A stretch of DNA of 64,000 bases from Brevibacterium paucivorans. Its GTDB lineage: Bacteria > Actinomycetota > Actinomycetes > Actinomycetales > Brevibacteriaceae. The notes beneath the pieces were generated by a model, which worked only from the letters and a program-made list of their open reading frames with translations, searched no databases and was not told where the DNA came from. Within the stretch, counting starts at the first letter, position 1, and every line of letters begins with the position of its first letter. Made by a program: the position numbers and the translations under genes. The stretch is from NCBI RefSeq assembly GCF_016907735.1, contig NZ_JAFBCP010000001.1:992001-1056000 (forward strand), given 5' to 3'. Below, piece after piece: positions 1 through 8,703 of this stretch.

Positions 1-729
1 GCGTTTTTGGACCGGTCGGATGTGGATGTGTTGGCGATCCAGGAGCTGAAGTGTAAGGATGCACAGTTCCCGGCTCATATTTTTGAGGATCGTGGGTACC
101 AGGTGGCGTTCCATGGGCTCAATCAGTGGAATGGGGTGGCTGTGGCCAGCCGCGTGGGGCTCGACGATGTTGAGGTCGGGTTTGAGGGCATACCCGGTTT
201 CGGGGATGACGACCAGGTAGAGGCGCGAGCGATTTCGGCCGTAACCGGCGACGTGCGCACGTATTCGCTGTATGTGCCCAATGGGCGCGAGCTGGACCAC
301 CCGCATTATGCGTACAAGTTGGAGTGGTTGGCGCAGTTGCGTAACGAAGCCTTGGCACGGATGGAGCAGGACGTGCCGTTTGTATTGTGTGGGGATTTCA
401 ACGTGGCGCCGTTGGATGAGGACGTGTGGGATATGGCCGCGTTTGAGGGCGCCACGCACGTGTCTCAGCCTGAACGCGATGCGTTCAATGGTTTGATTTC
501 TGCCGGTCTGACCGAGGTGACCCGCCAGTTCACGCCTGGCCCTGGCGTGTACACGTTCTGGGATTATCAGCAGCTGCGTTTTCCCAAGAAGCAAGGGATG
601 CGCATTGACTTCCAGCTGGCGTCGACTGAGCTTGCCGAACGTGCGACGGACGCGTTCATCGACCGTGAGGAGCGCAAGGGCAAGGGGGCCTCTGACCACG
701 CCCCAGTGTGGGTGGATTACCAGCTGTAG
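1..729 (+). CDS. xthA: Exodeoxyribonuclease III (5' end outside window)
   Basis: AP endonuclease / 3'-5' exonuclease of base-excision repair, EEP (exonuclease-endonuclease-phosphatase) fold. Visible motifs: VLAIQELK near the visible start (metal-binding Glu), LCGDFNVAPLDEDVWD in the middle (catalytic Asp and Asn), and SDHAPVWVDY at the C-terminus (catalytic Asp-His). The reading frame is open from base 1 (A-F-L-D-R-S-D), and the family usually has about 30 more residues before this point, beginning MRIATWNVNS or similar, so the true start lies upstream of the window. A TTG at 7 is only an internal leucine. No gene follows on this strand until 2820. Confident on family; the choice between ExoA and XthA naming is not resolved. 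Confidence 0.93.
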   Translation, partial: AFLDRSDVDVLAIQELKCKDAQFPAHIFEDRGYQVAFHGLNQWNGVAVASRVGLDDVEVGFEGIPGFGDDDQVEARAISAVTGDVRTYSLYVPNGRELDHPHYAYKLEWLAQLRNEALARMEQDVPFVLCGDFNVAPLDEDVWDMAAFEGATHVSQPERDAFNGLISAGLTEVTRQFTPGPGVYTFWDYQQLRFPKKQGMRIDFQLASTELAERATDAFIDREERKGKGASDHAPVWVDYQL

Positions 730-779
730 GCGCTTGCTCCGGTTTTGGTCTAGAGCGAGTCTGATCAGAATGGTGGTGG

Positions 780-1108
780 TTCTTCGCTGGGTTGCCTGGG
801 CGGGTGTCACCGTTGAACACTTCCCCTGCCTCCTGAGCATTCTCAGTTTCAGTGCGGTAGGCGGTTTCGTGTCCGATTGCTTGGTATTCGTTGATGATAC
901 CGCTTACACAACGGATGCAAATTCTCCACCACATTCAACCCACCATTTTGGGAATCCTGGTGGTTAAACGGTTCAATATGGTCTTTTTCGCACACCCGGA
1001 TCCACCCTGACCGGCAACCCGTAGCGCATATCCGAGTCATGACACCAGCTGAGCAGGCTGCCGCCCACGGCTGAGCCGCAGTTGCCATCGCGACAGCGAG
1101 CAACGCGG
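780..1108 (-). pseudogene. Remnant of a DUF222/HNH (13E12-type) endonuclease gene
   Basis: On the minus strand one frame reads CEKDHIEPFNHQ, then GGLNVVENLHPLCKRYHQ, the HNH core that ends DUF222 proteins of actinobacteria. The preceding conserved stretch (RVARCRDGNCG) lies in another frame and the downstream tail in a third, so at least two frameshifts separate the pieces. The roughly 300-residue DUF222 domain upstream is absent: the SulP gene ends at 1115. This is therefore only the 3' end of a gene, now decayed. It fills most of the 385 bases between exonuclease III and SulP; I see nothing else there. DUF222/HNH proteins are multi-copy and often decayed in Micrococcales. Confidence 0.6.
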
Positions 1109-1114
1109 ATGACG

Positions 1115-2638
1115 TCAGTGCCCGTTGCCAAGTCCTCCCGTGAGCCGCGCGTGGAATGCGGTCGTGTACTCGTTCATGCCGACGAACTCGACACTCTTGC
1201 CGTGCTGTTCATACTTCGCCTCAATCGCGTCGAGCGCGGCGACAGTCGAGGCGTCCCAGACGTGCGACTTCGTGAGGTCGATGACCACGCGTTCGGGGTC
1301 GTCGGCATACTCGAACATTGTGGTGAGATCGTTGCTGGAGGCGAACAGCAGCTGCCCATCGACCGTGTAGTGCGCAACAGGTGCGTCGCCCTGCTCGGTG
1401 ACCTCGCGACGCACGTCGATGAGATGGGCGACACGGCGCACAAACATCACCGACGCGACGAACACCCCGACGACGACACCAATCGCAAGGTTATGGGTCG
1501 CAACGACCACTGCCACCGTAATGACCATGACGGTCGTCTCGGACTTAGGTATCCGCTTCAATGTGGAAGGCTTGATCGAGTGCCAGTCGAATGTGCCGGC
1601 CGAGACCATAATCATCACTGCGACCAGTGCCGCCATGGGGATGATCGCCACGACATCTCCGAGAACCACGATGAGCACAAGCAGGAATACACCGGCGAAG
1701 AACGTAGAAATGCGGGTGCGGGCTCCGGAGGCCTTTACGTTGATCAATGTTTGCCCGATCATCGCGCAGCCACCCATGCCGCCGAAGAAGCCGGAGACGA
1801 GGTTGGCCACACCCTGCCCCCAGGATTCACGGGTCTTGTTCGAGTGCGTATCGGTGATATCGTCAACCAGCTTGGCTGTCATCAGTGACTCCATCAGTCC
1901 AACGAGCGCCATAGCAAGCGCGTAGGGAGCGATGATCGTCAGTGTCTCCCACGTGAGCGGCACGTCCGGGATGAACAGCTCGGGCAGGCTGCGTGGCAGC
2001 TCTCCTTTGTCTCCCACGGCGGGCACGTTGATGGCGAAGACCACCACGGCAGCGGTGACTAGCACGATCGACACCAGTGGGGCGGGGATCACTTTGGTGA
2101 TCTTCGGCATGAAGATCATGATCACGAGCCCCACGGCAACGAGTGGATAGACTGCCCAAGGCACGTCGACGAGCTCGGGTACCTGGGCCATGAAGATCAG
2201 GATCGCCAGGGCGTTGACGAAGCCGACCATGACACTGCGGGGGATGAACCGCATCAACTTCGCCACCCCGAACACCGCTAGTACGATTTGTAGTACGCCC
2301 GCGAGCAACACGGTGGCGATGAGGTAGTCCAGCCCGTACTCACGAACCACAGGAGCAATGACTAGGGCGATCGCTCCTGTCGCCGCGCTGATCATCGCGG
2401 GACGTCCACCGACGAATGCGATGGTTACAGCCATAACGAAGGAGGAGAACAATCCGACCTTGGGATCGACTCCTGCAATGATCGAGAAGCTGATTGCCTC
2501 GGGGATCAGTGCAAGCGCGACCACAAGGCCGCCCAGGACCTCACGAGCGAGGATCCTTGGCGTCTTCAGCGCGGTTAGCACTGAGGGTTCGGGCTGGTAC
2601 CGACTCCGGTCATCGGTCGTCATGGCCGCTGTCGTCAT
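1115..2638 (-). CDS. SulP-family anion transporter with STAS domain
   Basis: Integral membrane permease of the SLC26/SulP family, for sulfate, bicarbonate or other anions; the substrate cannot be read from sequence. The 507 residues run from a short charged N-terminus to about ten or more hydrophobic segments (residues about 30-400), including the early GLVVALALIPEAISFS signature, then a C-terminal STAS domain (about 420-507) with the VVIDLTKSHVWDAS core. Start chosen at ATG 2638 because GGAGG lies 9 bases upstream; a longer frame to 2752 adds residues with no family match. It is divergent from a MerR regulator gene 181 bp away, and the MerR-SulP arrangement suggests local control. Anion-exchange direction and specificity unknown. 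Confidence 0.88.
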   Translation of the reverse strand: MTTAAMTTDDRSRYQPEPSVLTALKTPRILAREVLGGLVVALALIPEAISFSIIAGVDPKVGLFSSFVMAVTIAFVGGRPAMISAATGAIALVIAPVVREYGLDYLIATVLLAGVLQIVLAVFGVAKLMRFIPRSVMVGFVNALAILIFMAQVPELVDVPWAVYPLVAVGLVIMIFMPKITKVIPAPLVSIVLVTAAVVVFAINVPAVGDKGELPRSLPELFIPDVPLTWETLTIIAPYALAMALVGLMESLMTAKLVDDITDTHSNKTRESWGQGVANLVSGFFGGMGGCAMIGQTLINVKASGARTRISTFFAGVFLLVLIVVLGDVVAIIPMAALVAVMIMVSAGTFDWHSIKPSTLKRIPKSETTVMVITVAVVVATHNLAIGVVVGVFVASVMFVRRVAHLIDVRREVTEQGDAPVAHYTVDGQLLFASSNDLTTMFEYADDPERVVIDLTKSHVWDASTVAALDAIEAKYEQHGKSVEFVGMNEYTTAFHARLTGGLGNGH

Positions 2639-2770
2639 GGGGGCTGGCCTCCAAGGCTCTGGGTGGGTCGGATGTGACACACATTGAAGTGTGTGCGCGC
2701 GCCCGTCGCCGCCCAGCTCGGGGTCCGGCAGTCGGGAGGATGCCCGGCACAAGGCGCGGGCACGAAGTCA

Positions 2771-2791
2771 ACTCTAACGTAACGTGAGGGT
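2771..2791. promoter_or_regulatory. Candidate MerR operator between sulP and merR
   Basis: Imperfect dyad ACTCTAACG-TAA-CGTGAGGGT: the 9-base arms are complementary at 7 positions around a 3-base centre. Size and layout fit MerR-class operators, which lie between the -35 and -10 boxes. It sits 29 bases before the merR start in the 181-bp divergent region. The rest of that region shows no other clear signal. Confidence 0.4.
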
Positions 2792-2819
2792 TTGGAGCGA
2801 ATCGAGAGGGAGTTGCACC

Positions 2820-3203
2820 ATGTCCAGAACCGGGACGATGCACATCGGAGAGCTTGCTGAGCGGACCGGGCTGTCGTTGCGCACGATCCGCCACTACGAC
2901 GAGATCGGGCTGTTGACGCCTTCCGGGCGCTCTGAAGGTGGTTTCCGCCTCTACACAGAGGGAGACTGTGACAGGCTCATGCTCATCCGCCGGATGAAGC
3001 CCCTGGGGTACTCGCTGGAGCAGATGGGCGATCTCCTCCGCGCCCTGGACGGTGCCGACGGAGACAACGCAGCCGCCGAGAGCGCCCGCAGGGAGCTGCA
3101 CGACTTCCGGGCTGACGCGGAGAAGCGCCGCATGAAGCTCGCCAAGCAACTTGACGCGGCTGACGAGTTCATCGCGCAGTTGATCGAGCATTCTTCGGAC
3201 TGA
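2820..3203 (+). CDS. MerR-family transcriptional regulator
   Basis: 127-residue DNA-binding regulator. The N-terminal winged helix is typical: HIGELAERTGLSLRTIRHYD at residues about 8-27, then GLLTPSGRSEGGFRLY and a predicted long dimerisation helix in the last 50 residues. No cysteine cluster of the mercury or redox type is present, so the inducer is not a simple thiol-bound metal by this evidence. Start at ATG 2820 is set by the purine-rich GAGAGGGAG about 7 bases upstream; an upstream ATG-less extension to 2784 lacks a site. Divergent from the SulP gene, which it probably controls. Confidence 0.85.
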   Translation: MSRTGTMHIGELAERTGLSLRTIRHYDEIGLLTPSGRSEGGFRLYTEGDCDRLMLIRRMKPLGYSLEQMGDLLRALDGADGDNAAAESARRELHDFRADAEKRRMKLAKQLDAADEFIAQLIEHSSD

Positions 3204-3220
3204 GCACGAGCCAGCTCCGA

Positions 3221-3330
3221 TACGCTAGTTGCGCCAGCGTAGAGCGGGTTCGCCAACAGATACCGCACAGCATCGACGGAGAACTCCGACTCGCAGTAGA
3301 GGGGGTTGATGGTCACAGCAATCGCCCCCA
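3221..3330 (-). pseudogene. Short unidentified coding scrap between merR and clpB
   Basis: The 240 bases between merR and clpB hold no intact gene. On the minus strand a run of about 35 residues reads LGAIAVTINPLYCESEF and then VRYLLANPLYAG before running antisense into merR. The first part resembles the N-terminal region of AMP-forming acyl-CoA ligases; the second also resembles the recombinase-domain signature of large serine recombinases. A stop codon lies just upstream in frame. I cannot decide between the two. The region also holds the palindromic octamer pair at 3377-3391. Confidence 0.2.
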
Positions 3331-3443
3331 GCCGAAGAAGTCCTCACACGGCACACTCAGGCACTGGAGCCAGCCGACCTCGGCCGAGGTGACCCGACCA
3401 GCCGTCTGCCTCCTCGGCGGACCAGCGCTACCGTAACACTCCC

Positions 3444-6068
3444 CTACCGTTCGCCTGCGGAAGAGATGAGCAGGCCTTCGCCTGCGAACTCATCCCCGCG
3501 GTCCACGGTAACGGTGTCGCCGTCGTGGATGTGTCCGGCCAGGATCTCCTTAGCCAGCTTGTCCCCGATCTCACGCTGCACCAAGCGACGTAGCGGCCTT
3601 GCACCGTACGCTGGGTCGTAGCCTTCGAGCGCCAACCATTCACTGGCAGCCGGCGTGACCACAAGCGTCAGGCGACGTTCACTCAAGCGGTTCTGCATCG
3701 ACGCGATCTGCAGGTCCACGATGTGCGTGAGGTCCTCGGTGCTCAGAGCATCGAACATGACGATGTCGTCCAAGCGGTTGAGGAACTCCGGCTTAAACGC
3801 CGCGTTCACTACACCCATGACAGAGTCACGCTTCTGCTTGTCATCCAAATTCTGATCTACAAGGAACTGCGAACCCAAGTTCGACGTCAAAATCAAGATC
3901 GTATTGCGGAAGTCCACAGTCCGTCCCTGACCGTCAGTCAAACGCCCGTCGTCGAGCACCTGCAACAGAATGTCGAACACATCGGGGTGAGCCTTCTCCA
4001 CCTCGTCAAGCAGGACCACCGAATACGGCCGGCGACGCACCGCCTCGGTCAGCTGGCCACCGGTTTCGTAACCCACATACCCCGGAGGCGCACCCACCAG
4101 GCGCGACACACTGTGCTTCTCGCCGTACTCACTCATGTCGATACGCACCAGCGCACGCTCGTCATCGAACAGGAAGTCCGCCAGCGACTTGGCAAGCTCC
4201 GTCTTACCCACACCTGTGGGTCCCAAGAACAGGAACGAACCCGTGGGCCTGTCGGGGTCTGACACGCCTGCGCGCGAACGGCGGATCGCATCGGACACAG
4301 CCTCAACAGCCTTCTTCTGCCCAATGAGACGCTTACCAATCACGTCCTCGGCGTGCAGCAACTTCTCCCGCTCGCCCTGCAACAGACGTCCGGCGGGGAT
4401 ACCCGTCCAGGCGGACACCACCTCGGCGATGTCATCCGAACCCACCTGCTCATTCACCATCCGCTTGCCAGCGCCAGCGGCGTCGTTGCTGGCAGCCTGC
4501 TTAGCTTCCTGAGCCTCAGCCTGGGCGATCTCCTTTTCAACCAAAGGGATCTCGCCGTACAGCAGGCGCGAGGCGGTTTCCAGGTCGGTGTCTCGGCGCG
4601 CGATCTCAGCCTGGCTACGCAGGTTATCCAGCTTCTTTTTCAACTCACCCACGCGGTTGAGGCCAGCACGCTGCGCCTCCCACGTGGCGTTGAGCCCAGC
4701 AAGTTTCTCTTGCTTGTCAGCCAGGTCCTCACGCAGGGCTTCCAGACGTTCCTTCGATGCGTCGTCGGACTCGTTGACCAGGGCCATCTCTTCCATCTTT
4801 AAACGGTCGACCGCGCGCTGGAGCTCGTCGATCTCAATGGGAGCAGAGTCGATCTCCATGCGCAGACGGCTCGCAGCCTCATCCACCAGGTCGATCGCCT
4901 TATCCGGGAGCTGACGCCCAGTGATGTAGCGGTTGGATAAAGCGGCAGCGGCAACCAAGGCGCCGTCTGAAATGGTCACCTTGTGGTGCGCTTCGTAACG
5001 CTCCTTGAGCCCACGCAGAATCGCCACGGTGTCTTCGACGCTTGGCTCACCCACGAACACCTGTTGGAACCGGCGCTCAAGAGCTGGGTCCTTTTCGATG
5101 TTTTCGCGGTACTCATCCAGCGTGGTCGCACCCACCAGGCGCAACTCACCACGAGCCAACATGGGCTTGAGCATGTTGCCCGCATCCATCGCAGAATCAC
5201 CCGTAGCACCGGCACCTACGACCGTGTGGATCTCGTCGATGAACGTCACGATCTGCCCATCGGAAGCCTTGATCTCTTCCAGGACAGCCTTGAGGCGTTC
5301 CTCGAACTCACCTCGGTACTTCGCACCCGCGACCATTGCAGACAGGTCAAGGCTGATGAGCGTTTTGTTGCGCAATGACTCAGGCACGTCACCGGCCACA
5401 ATGCGCTGGGCCAGGCCTTCAACCACCGCGGTTTTACCCACACCGGGTTCACCGATGAGAACCGGGTTGTTCTTGGTCCTGCGCGAAAGCACCTGGACCA
5501 CGCGCCGAATCTCAGAGTCACGCCCAATCACCGGGTCCAGCTTGCCTTCACGCGCCGCCGCGGTTAAGTCCACACCGAACTTCGCCAGCGACTGGAACGT
5601 GTCCTCCGGGTTTTCACTTGTCACTTTCTTGCCCCCACGCACGCTGGGAAGCGCGTCCAACAGCGCTTGGCGGGTGACACCTCGGCCGGTTAAAACACGA
5701 CCCATTTCACCGGTGCCTTGGGTTGCCGCCAGCAACAGGTGTTCCGTGGAGACGAACTGGTCGCCCTGGCCCTGCATTTCGCGCTCAGCGTTGTTGATGA
5801 GCTGCAGACCCTGGCGGCTGAGCTGCGGCTGGCTCACGGTCGAGCCTGACAGCGACGGCAGTGCCGCTGACAAGGCTGCGGCTTCGCGGGCGATTTCGGC
5901 TGGGTCGGCACCAAGGGCGGTGACGAGCGCACCCGCGATACTGTCTTTCTGTTCGAGGAGGGCGCTGACCAGGTGCGATGGTTCAACCTGGTTGTTGCCA
6001 CGGTTGACCGCATCCTTAATGGCAGCGGACAGAGCCTCCTGCGAACGCGAGGTAAATTTAGCGTCCAT
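3444..6068 (-). CDS. clpB: ATP-dependent disaggregase ClpB
   Basis: Hsp100 hexameric chaperone that extracts polypeptides from aggregates together with DnaK. The 874 residues match the usual length. Order: Clp N domain repeats (1-150), AAA1 with Walker A GEPGVGKT near residue 206, a long middle coiled coil (about 410-530) that separates ClpB from ClpC, and AAA2 with Walker A GPTGVGKT near 615 followed by the sensor and C-terminal D2 domain. No ClpP-binding IGF/L loop was noticed. Start ATG 6068 has GAAAGGAA just upstream. Heat-shock control is indicated by the HAIR element at 6132-6152. Monocistronic: merR ends convergently 240 bases away and the epimerase gene is divergent. Confidence 0.97.
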   Translation of the reverse strand: MDAKFTSRSQEALSAAIKDAVNRGNNQVEPSHLVSALLEQKDSIAGALVTALGADPAEIAREAAALSAALPSLSGSTVSQPQLSRQGLQLINNAEREMQGQGDQFVSTEHLLLAATQGTGEMGRVLTGRGVTRQALLDALPSVRGGKKVTSENPEDTFQSLAKFGVDLTAAAREGKLDPVIGRDSEIRRVVQVLSRRTKNNPVLIGEPGVGKTAVVEGLAQRIVAGDVPESLRNKTLISLDLSAMVAGAKYRGEFEERLKAVLEEIKASDGQIVTFIDEIHTVVGAGATGDSAMDAGNMLKPMLARGELRLVGATTLDEYRENIEKDPALERRFQQVFVGEPSVEDTVAILRGLKERYEAHHKVTISDGALVAAAALSNRYITGRQLPDKAIDLVDEAASRLRMEIDSAPIEIDELQRAVDRLKMEEMALVNESDDASKERLEALREDLADKQEKLAGLNATWEAQRAGLNRVGELKKKLDNLRSQAEIARRDTDLETASRLLYGEIPLVEKEIAQAEAQEAKQAASNDAAGAGKRMVNEQVGSDDIAEVVSAWTGIPAGRLLQGEREKLLHAEDVIGKRLIGQKKAVEAVSDAIRRSRAGVSDPDRPTGSFLFLGPTGVGKTELAKSLADFLFDDERALVRIDMSEYGEKHSVSRLVGAPPGYVGYETGGQLTEAVRRRPYSVVLLDEVEKAHPDVFDILLQVLDDGRLTDGQGRTVDFRNTILILTSNLGSQFLVDQNLDDKQKRDSVMGVVNAAFKPEFLNRLDDIVMFDALSTEDLTHIVDLQIASMQNRLSERRLTLVVTPAASEWLALEGYDPAYGARPLRRLVQREIGDKLAKEILAGHIHDGDTVTVDRGDEFAGEGLLISSAGER

Positions 6069-6131
6069 AAGATTCCTTTCACACTTCTAAGCTTCAGAGT
6101 TTGAGCTTCTGAAATCTTCAACACTCTCAGG

Positions 6132-6152
6132 GTTGAGTCTATTCCGCTCAAC
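6132..6152. promoter_or_regulatory. HAIR element (HspR operator) upstream of clpB
   Basis: GTTGAGT-CTATTCC-GCTCAAC. The HspR-associated inverted repeat consensus is CTTGAGT-N7-ACTCAAG. Here arms of 7 with exactly 7 spacer bases match it except at the outer base and one inner base, and six of seven arm pairs are complementary. On the minus strand the spacer carries TAGACT, a possible -10 box, so a bound repressor would cover the clpB promoter. HspR itself is not in the window. A second small dyad, TTCAGA-N9-TCTGAA, lies at 6093-6113 in the leader. Confidence 0.75.
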
Positions 6153-6286
6153 TTTGAAAATCGGGTGAAAAAGTGCGTGAAGTTGTGCGAGAAAATCGCT
6201 TTCGATGGGCCCTTGGCTGTGTGTGCGTGCAACGTCAGCAACCGAAGGCGATAACCTAAAGAGCGAGTACACGAGAAAGAGGTTTC

Positions 6287-7357
6287 ATGTCCATTGTGGT
6301 CACCGGCGCTTCAGGTTTTGTGGGTGGCGCGGTTGCGCGTTCGCTAGCAAAAAGTGGGCACCAAGTTATCAGCCTGAGTCGCACGTGCCCGGACTTCGCT
6401 GAGCCTCTGACCGGCGACATTGGACTGCCTAACACTCGCAAGCGTCCCGGCGTATGGCACCTTGATTGGGATATTCGCAACCCCGCGCCCGAGGTGGTTA
6501 AAGAACGCGCGGACGCCGCCCAGGCGGTCGTCCACACTGCCGGTTGCATGAACGACTGGATGACCTCGAGTTATGCCCACGCCGTGAATGTGACGGGCAC
6601 CCGCAATGTGCTTGACGCGTTTCCGAACACTCACTTCATCCACTTTTCGTGCGCTCTTGTTTATGACCCGCAGGTGGATCTGGACGGCGCGTACGAGGAG
6701 TCCGCGTTGGTGACGGCGGGGCGGTACACCTCGGAGTTGGAGCGGTCGCTGGTGGAGGCCGAGCGGGTGGTTCACCGCGTGCGCCCCGACGCTGTCATTT
6801 TGCGCCCCGGCCCCATTTACGGCGCTGGCGACAGGAACACCATGCCGTACATCCTGAAGCGGGTCGAAAATGGGGTGCTGCCTTTGCCGGCCGGAGGTAA
6901 GAAGCGGATTACGCTGTGCCACATCGACAACGCGGTTGCCGCCGTTGAGGCGGCAATCAAGAACCCCCACATCAACGGGCCTATCAACGTGGGTGACCCC
7001 GAGCCGTATGTACTGCAGAAGGCCATCAACACGATCCTGGCCCGCTCCGAGTCGCACAACATTGTGAAGTTCGAGGAAATGCCTGCTGACCTGAGCAAGC
7101 TCAAGGCCTGGTGGTGGGAGCACAAGGCCAAAATGGCTGGCGGTGCTAAAAAGATTGAGAAAGCGATGGCTCGTCAGAATCCCGAGGTGTTGAAGAAGGC
7201 GCGCGCGAAGGCTCGGCCGTTGCTGACCCGGTTTGCAGTGCGGCAGTTGGTGCATGACCGCACTTTGAATCTTTCACGTTTGAACACTTTGCTGGGCGTG
7301 CACCCGGTGCAGGGTTTGGCGCCTCGCACGGGTGAGCTGCCCGAAGACCACGAGTAG
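6287..7357 (+). CDS. Extended-SDR NAD-dependent epimerase/dehydratase-like protein
   Basis: 356 residues with an N-terminal Rossmann fold, GASGFVGGAVA at residues 8-18, and later extended-SDR landmarks: NVTGTRNVLD, SCALVYDP, and the ILRPGPIYGAGD stretch that lines the substrate site. The usual catalytic Tyr-x-x-x-Lys is not evident: the aligned stretch reads YTSELERSLVEAERVV, with Leu where Lys should be. So it may be a non-catalytic or altered member. A C-terminal basic region of about 100 residues (from KLKAWWWEHKAKM) follows the fold. Start ATG 6287 has AGAAAGAGG upstream. Divergent from clpB. Substrate unknown; sterol-dehydrogenase-type and sugar epimerases both fit the fold. Confidence 0.7.
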   Translation: MSIVVTGASGFVGGAVARSLAKSGHQVISLSRTCPDFAEPLTGDIGLPNTRKRPGVWHLDWDIRNPAPEVVKERADAAQAVVHTAGCMNDWMTSSYAHAVNVTGTRNVLDAFPNTHFIHFSCALVYDPQVDLDGAYEESALVTAGRYTSELERSLVEAERVVHRVRPDAVILRPGPIYGAGDRNTMPYILKRVENGVLPLPAGGKKRITLCHIDNAVAAVEAAIKNPHINGPINVGDPEPYVLQKAINTILARSESHNIVKFEEMPADLSKLKAWWWEHKAKMAGGAKKIEKAMARQNPEVLKKARAKARPLLTRFAVRQLVHDRTLNLSRLNTLLGVHPVQGLAPRTGELPEDHE

Positions 7358-7435
7358 TGGAGCGGGTGCGGCGCTGGGCCTGACGCATTTGCTCTACACG
7401 CATACACTCATAGTCATCACGAAGGAGTGGATCTG

Positions 7436-7678
7436 ATGAGCATGAAAACGGACTACGACGTGGTCGCCCACCGTGGAGGCGACCTATGGGTTTTTACGAT
7501 TCCGTCCCTCAGCGCTACAGGACAGGCGACCAGCCTCTCAGCTGTTACAGACGAGGCTCGAGGCATCATCGAAGCGTGGACAGAGGACGGTCCCGCATAC
7601 GAAGACATTACTGTCAACGTTCAAATTGACCGAGCCCAAGAAGCTCGTACGGCCACGGCGCCAGACGGCGGAAAGTGA
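7436..7678 (+). CDS. Small HicB-like protein
   Basis: 80 residues with the layout of the partial RNase-H fold of HicB antitoxins: DVVAHRGGDLWVFTIPSL, a strand rich in small residues, then DEARGIIEAW as the following helix. No HicA-like toxin gene is adjacent and no C-terminal DNA-binding segment is visible, so it is likely a solitary HicB-fold protein. Start at ATG 7436 is set by GAAGGAG at 7421-7427; the GTG at 7427 lies inside that site. The stop codon is within the left arm of the hairpin at 7672-7717. Confidence 0.5.
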   Translation: MSMKTDYDVVAHRGGDLWVFTIPSLSATGQATSLSAVTDEARGIIEAWTEDGPAYEDITVNVQIDRAQEARTATAPDGGK

Positions 7679-7717
7679 GCGAAACGACACGTTATATTGC
7701 GCAGTTTCGCTCACTTT
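7672..7717. terminator. Long inverted repeat between convergent genes
   Basis: AAAGTGAGCGAAAC at 7672-7685 and its exact complement at 7704-7717 form a 14-bp perfect stem with an 18-base loop. It lies between the 3' ends of the HicB-like gene (+) and pheA (-), so a bidirectional terminator is likely. A 12-base direct repeat, TTGCGCAGTTTC at 7697 and 7716, overlaps the right arm. Confidence 0.6.
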
Positions 7718-7725
7718 GCGCAGTT

Positions 7726-8703
7726 TCACCCCAGGATCGAACGAATCCACGCGCTCGAATCGTCAAAACTCGACGCCGTGGTCGTTGAGTCGACCTCAAC
7801 CGGGATACCGTCGGCTGCAGGGTACGAACCCAAGAACTGCAGCTTGCGCACCATCCGGTGAACGCCAGCCAAGGACTCCGCAACTCGCGGCTCCTGCACG
7901 TGACCGGAAATATCGATCGAGAACTTGTACAACCCGAGCCCGTCACCAGTTGGCCGCGACTCAATGCGCGACAAGTTCACACGCCGGGCCGAAAACTGCT
8001 CTAGCAACCCCAGCAGCGAACCCGCTTTATCGGTCGCCAACGTGGCTACGATCGTGGTTTTGTCCGCCCCCGTGGGAGTAGGCAACTGCGGGTTCGGTTT
8101 AACCAGGATGAACCGGGTCATTGCGTTCTTCGCTGTCCCGATATCCTCCGCCAGAACCTCCAAGCCATACGTCTGAGCCGCCAGCTCAGGGCACACCGCA
8201 GCGTGGAACGGCGCTTCACCCGCCCCTAACTGCTTAGCCGCAGCAGCGGTCGACGGCGCAGGCATGAACTGGGCATCCGGCAGGTGCGCACCCGTCCATT
8301 CGCGGGTCTGCGCCTCGGCGTGCGGGTGCGTGCCAAACGCTTGCACGTCGGCAAGCGCAGTCCCCGGTCGCACCGCCAGCACGAACCGCACGGGCACCAC
8401 GGTTTCAGCCACGATACGCGCATGCCCCACACGCATCAGCGCATCAAGGGTCGCGGGCACGCCACCTTCGAGCGAGTTCTCAATGGGCATGACCGCTGCA
8501 TCGTACACACCACTGGCTATCCCGTCGAGCGCCACGTTGGCGCTGATGACAGGCACGCGCTCAATCTGCCCGCGCCCTTCAGCGTCACCACCGCCGTCAG
8601 CGACAGTCCCAGCACCACCGGCCCACACATCCCCCGATTCGATCAGCTGCAGCAGGGCTGCCTCAGTAAACGTTGCGGCCGGGCCCAGATAAGCAACCTT
8701 CAT
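7726..8703 (-). CDS. pheA: Prephenate dehydratase
   Basis: Converts prephenate to phenylpyruvate in phenylalanine synthesis. 325 residues: a bilobed catalytic domain starting VAYLGPAATFTEAAL, with the ENSLEGGV stretch and the family TRF triplet (NAMTRFILV, near residue 200), then a C-terminal ACT domain with GLLEQFSARRVNLSRIESRP, the site of phenylalanine feedback in this family. No chorismate mutase domain is fused. An unusual Gly/Asp-rich insertion (GGAGTVADGGGDAEGRG) lies near residue 30. ATG 8703 overlaps the stop of the upstream DUF5926 gene in a TAATG, so the two are translationally coupled. Confidence 0.95.
   Translation of the reverse strand: MKVAYLGPAATFTEAALLQLIESGDVWAGGAGTVADGGGDAEGRGQIERVPVISANVALDGIASGVYDAAVMPIENSLEGGVPATLDALMRVGHARIVAETVVPVRFVLAVRPGTALADVQAFGTHPHAEAQTREWTGAHLPDAQFMPAPSTAAAAKQLGAGEAPFHAAVCPELAAQTYGLEVLAEDIGTAKNAMTRFILVKPNPQLPTPTGADKTTIVATLATDKAGSLLGLLEQFSARRVNLSRIESRPTGDGLGLYKFSIDISGHVQEPRVAESLAGVHRMVRKLQFLGSYPAADGIPVEVDSTTTASSFDDSSAWIRSILG

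Noticed and set aside
3377..3391. Palindrome ACCTCGG/CCGAGGT as a terminator of merR or clpB
   Set aside because: No T-run and it is part of the widespread octamer, so kept as an octamer instance only.
5005..6090. 361-codon plus-strand open frame opposite clpB
   Set aside because: Ser/Arg-rich shadow of a highly conserved gene.
7436..7678. Toxin-antitoxin pair at the HicB-like gene
   Set aside because: No HicA-like gene on either side; called a solitary HicB-like protein.
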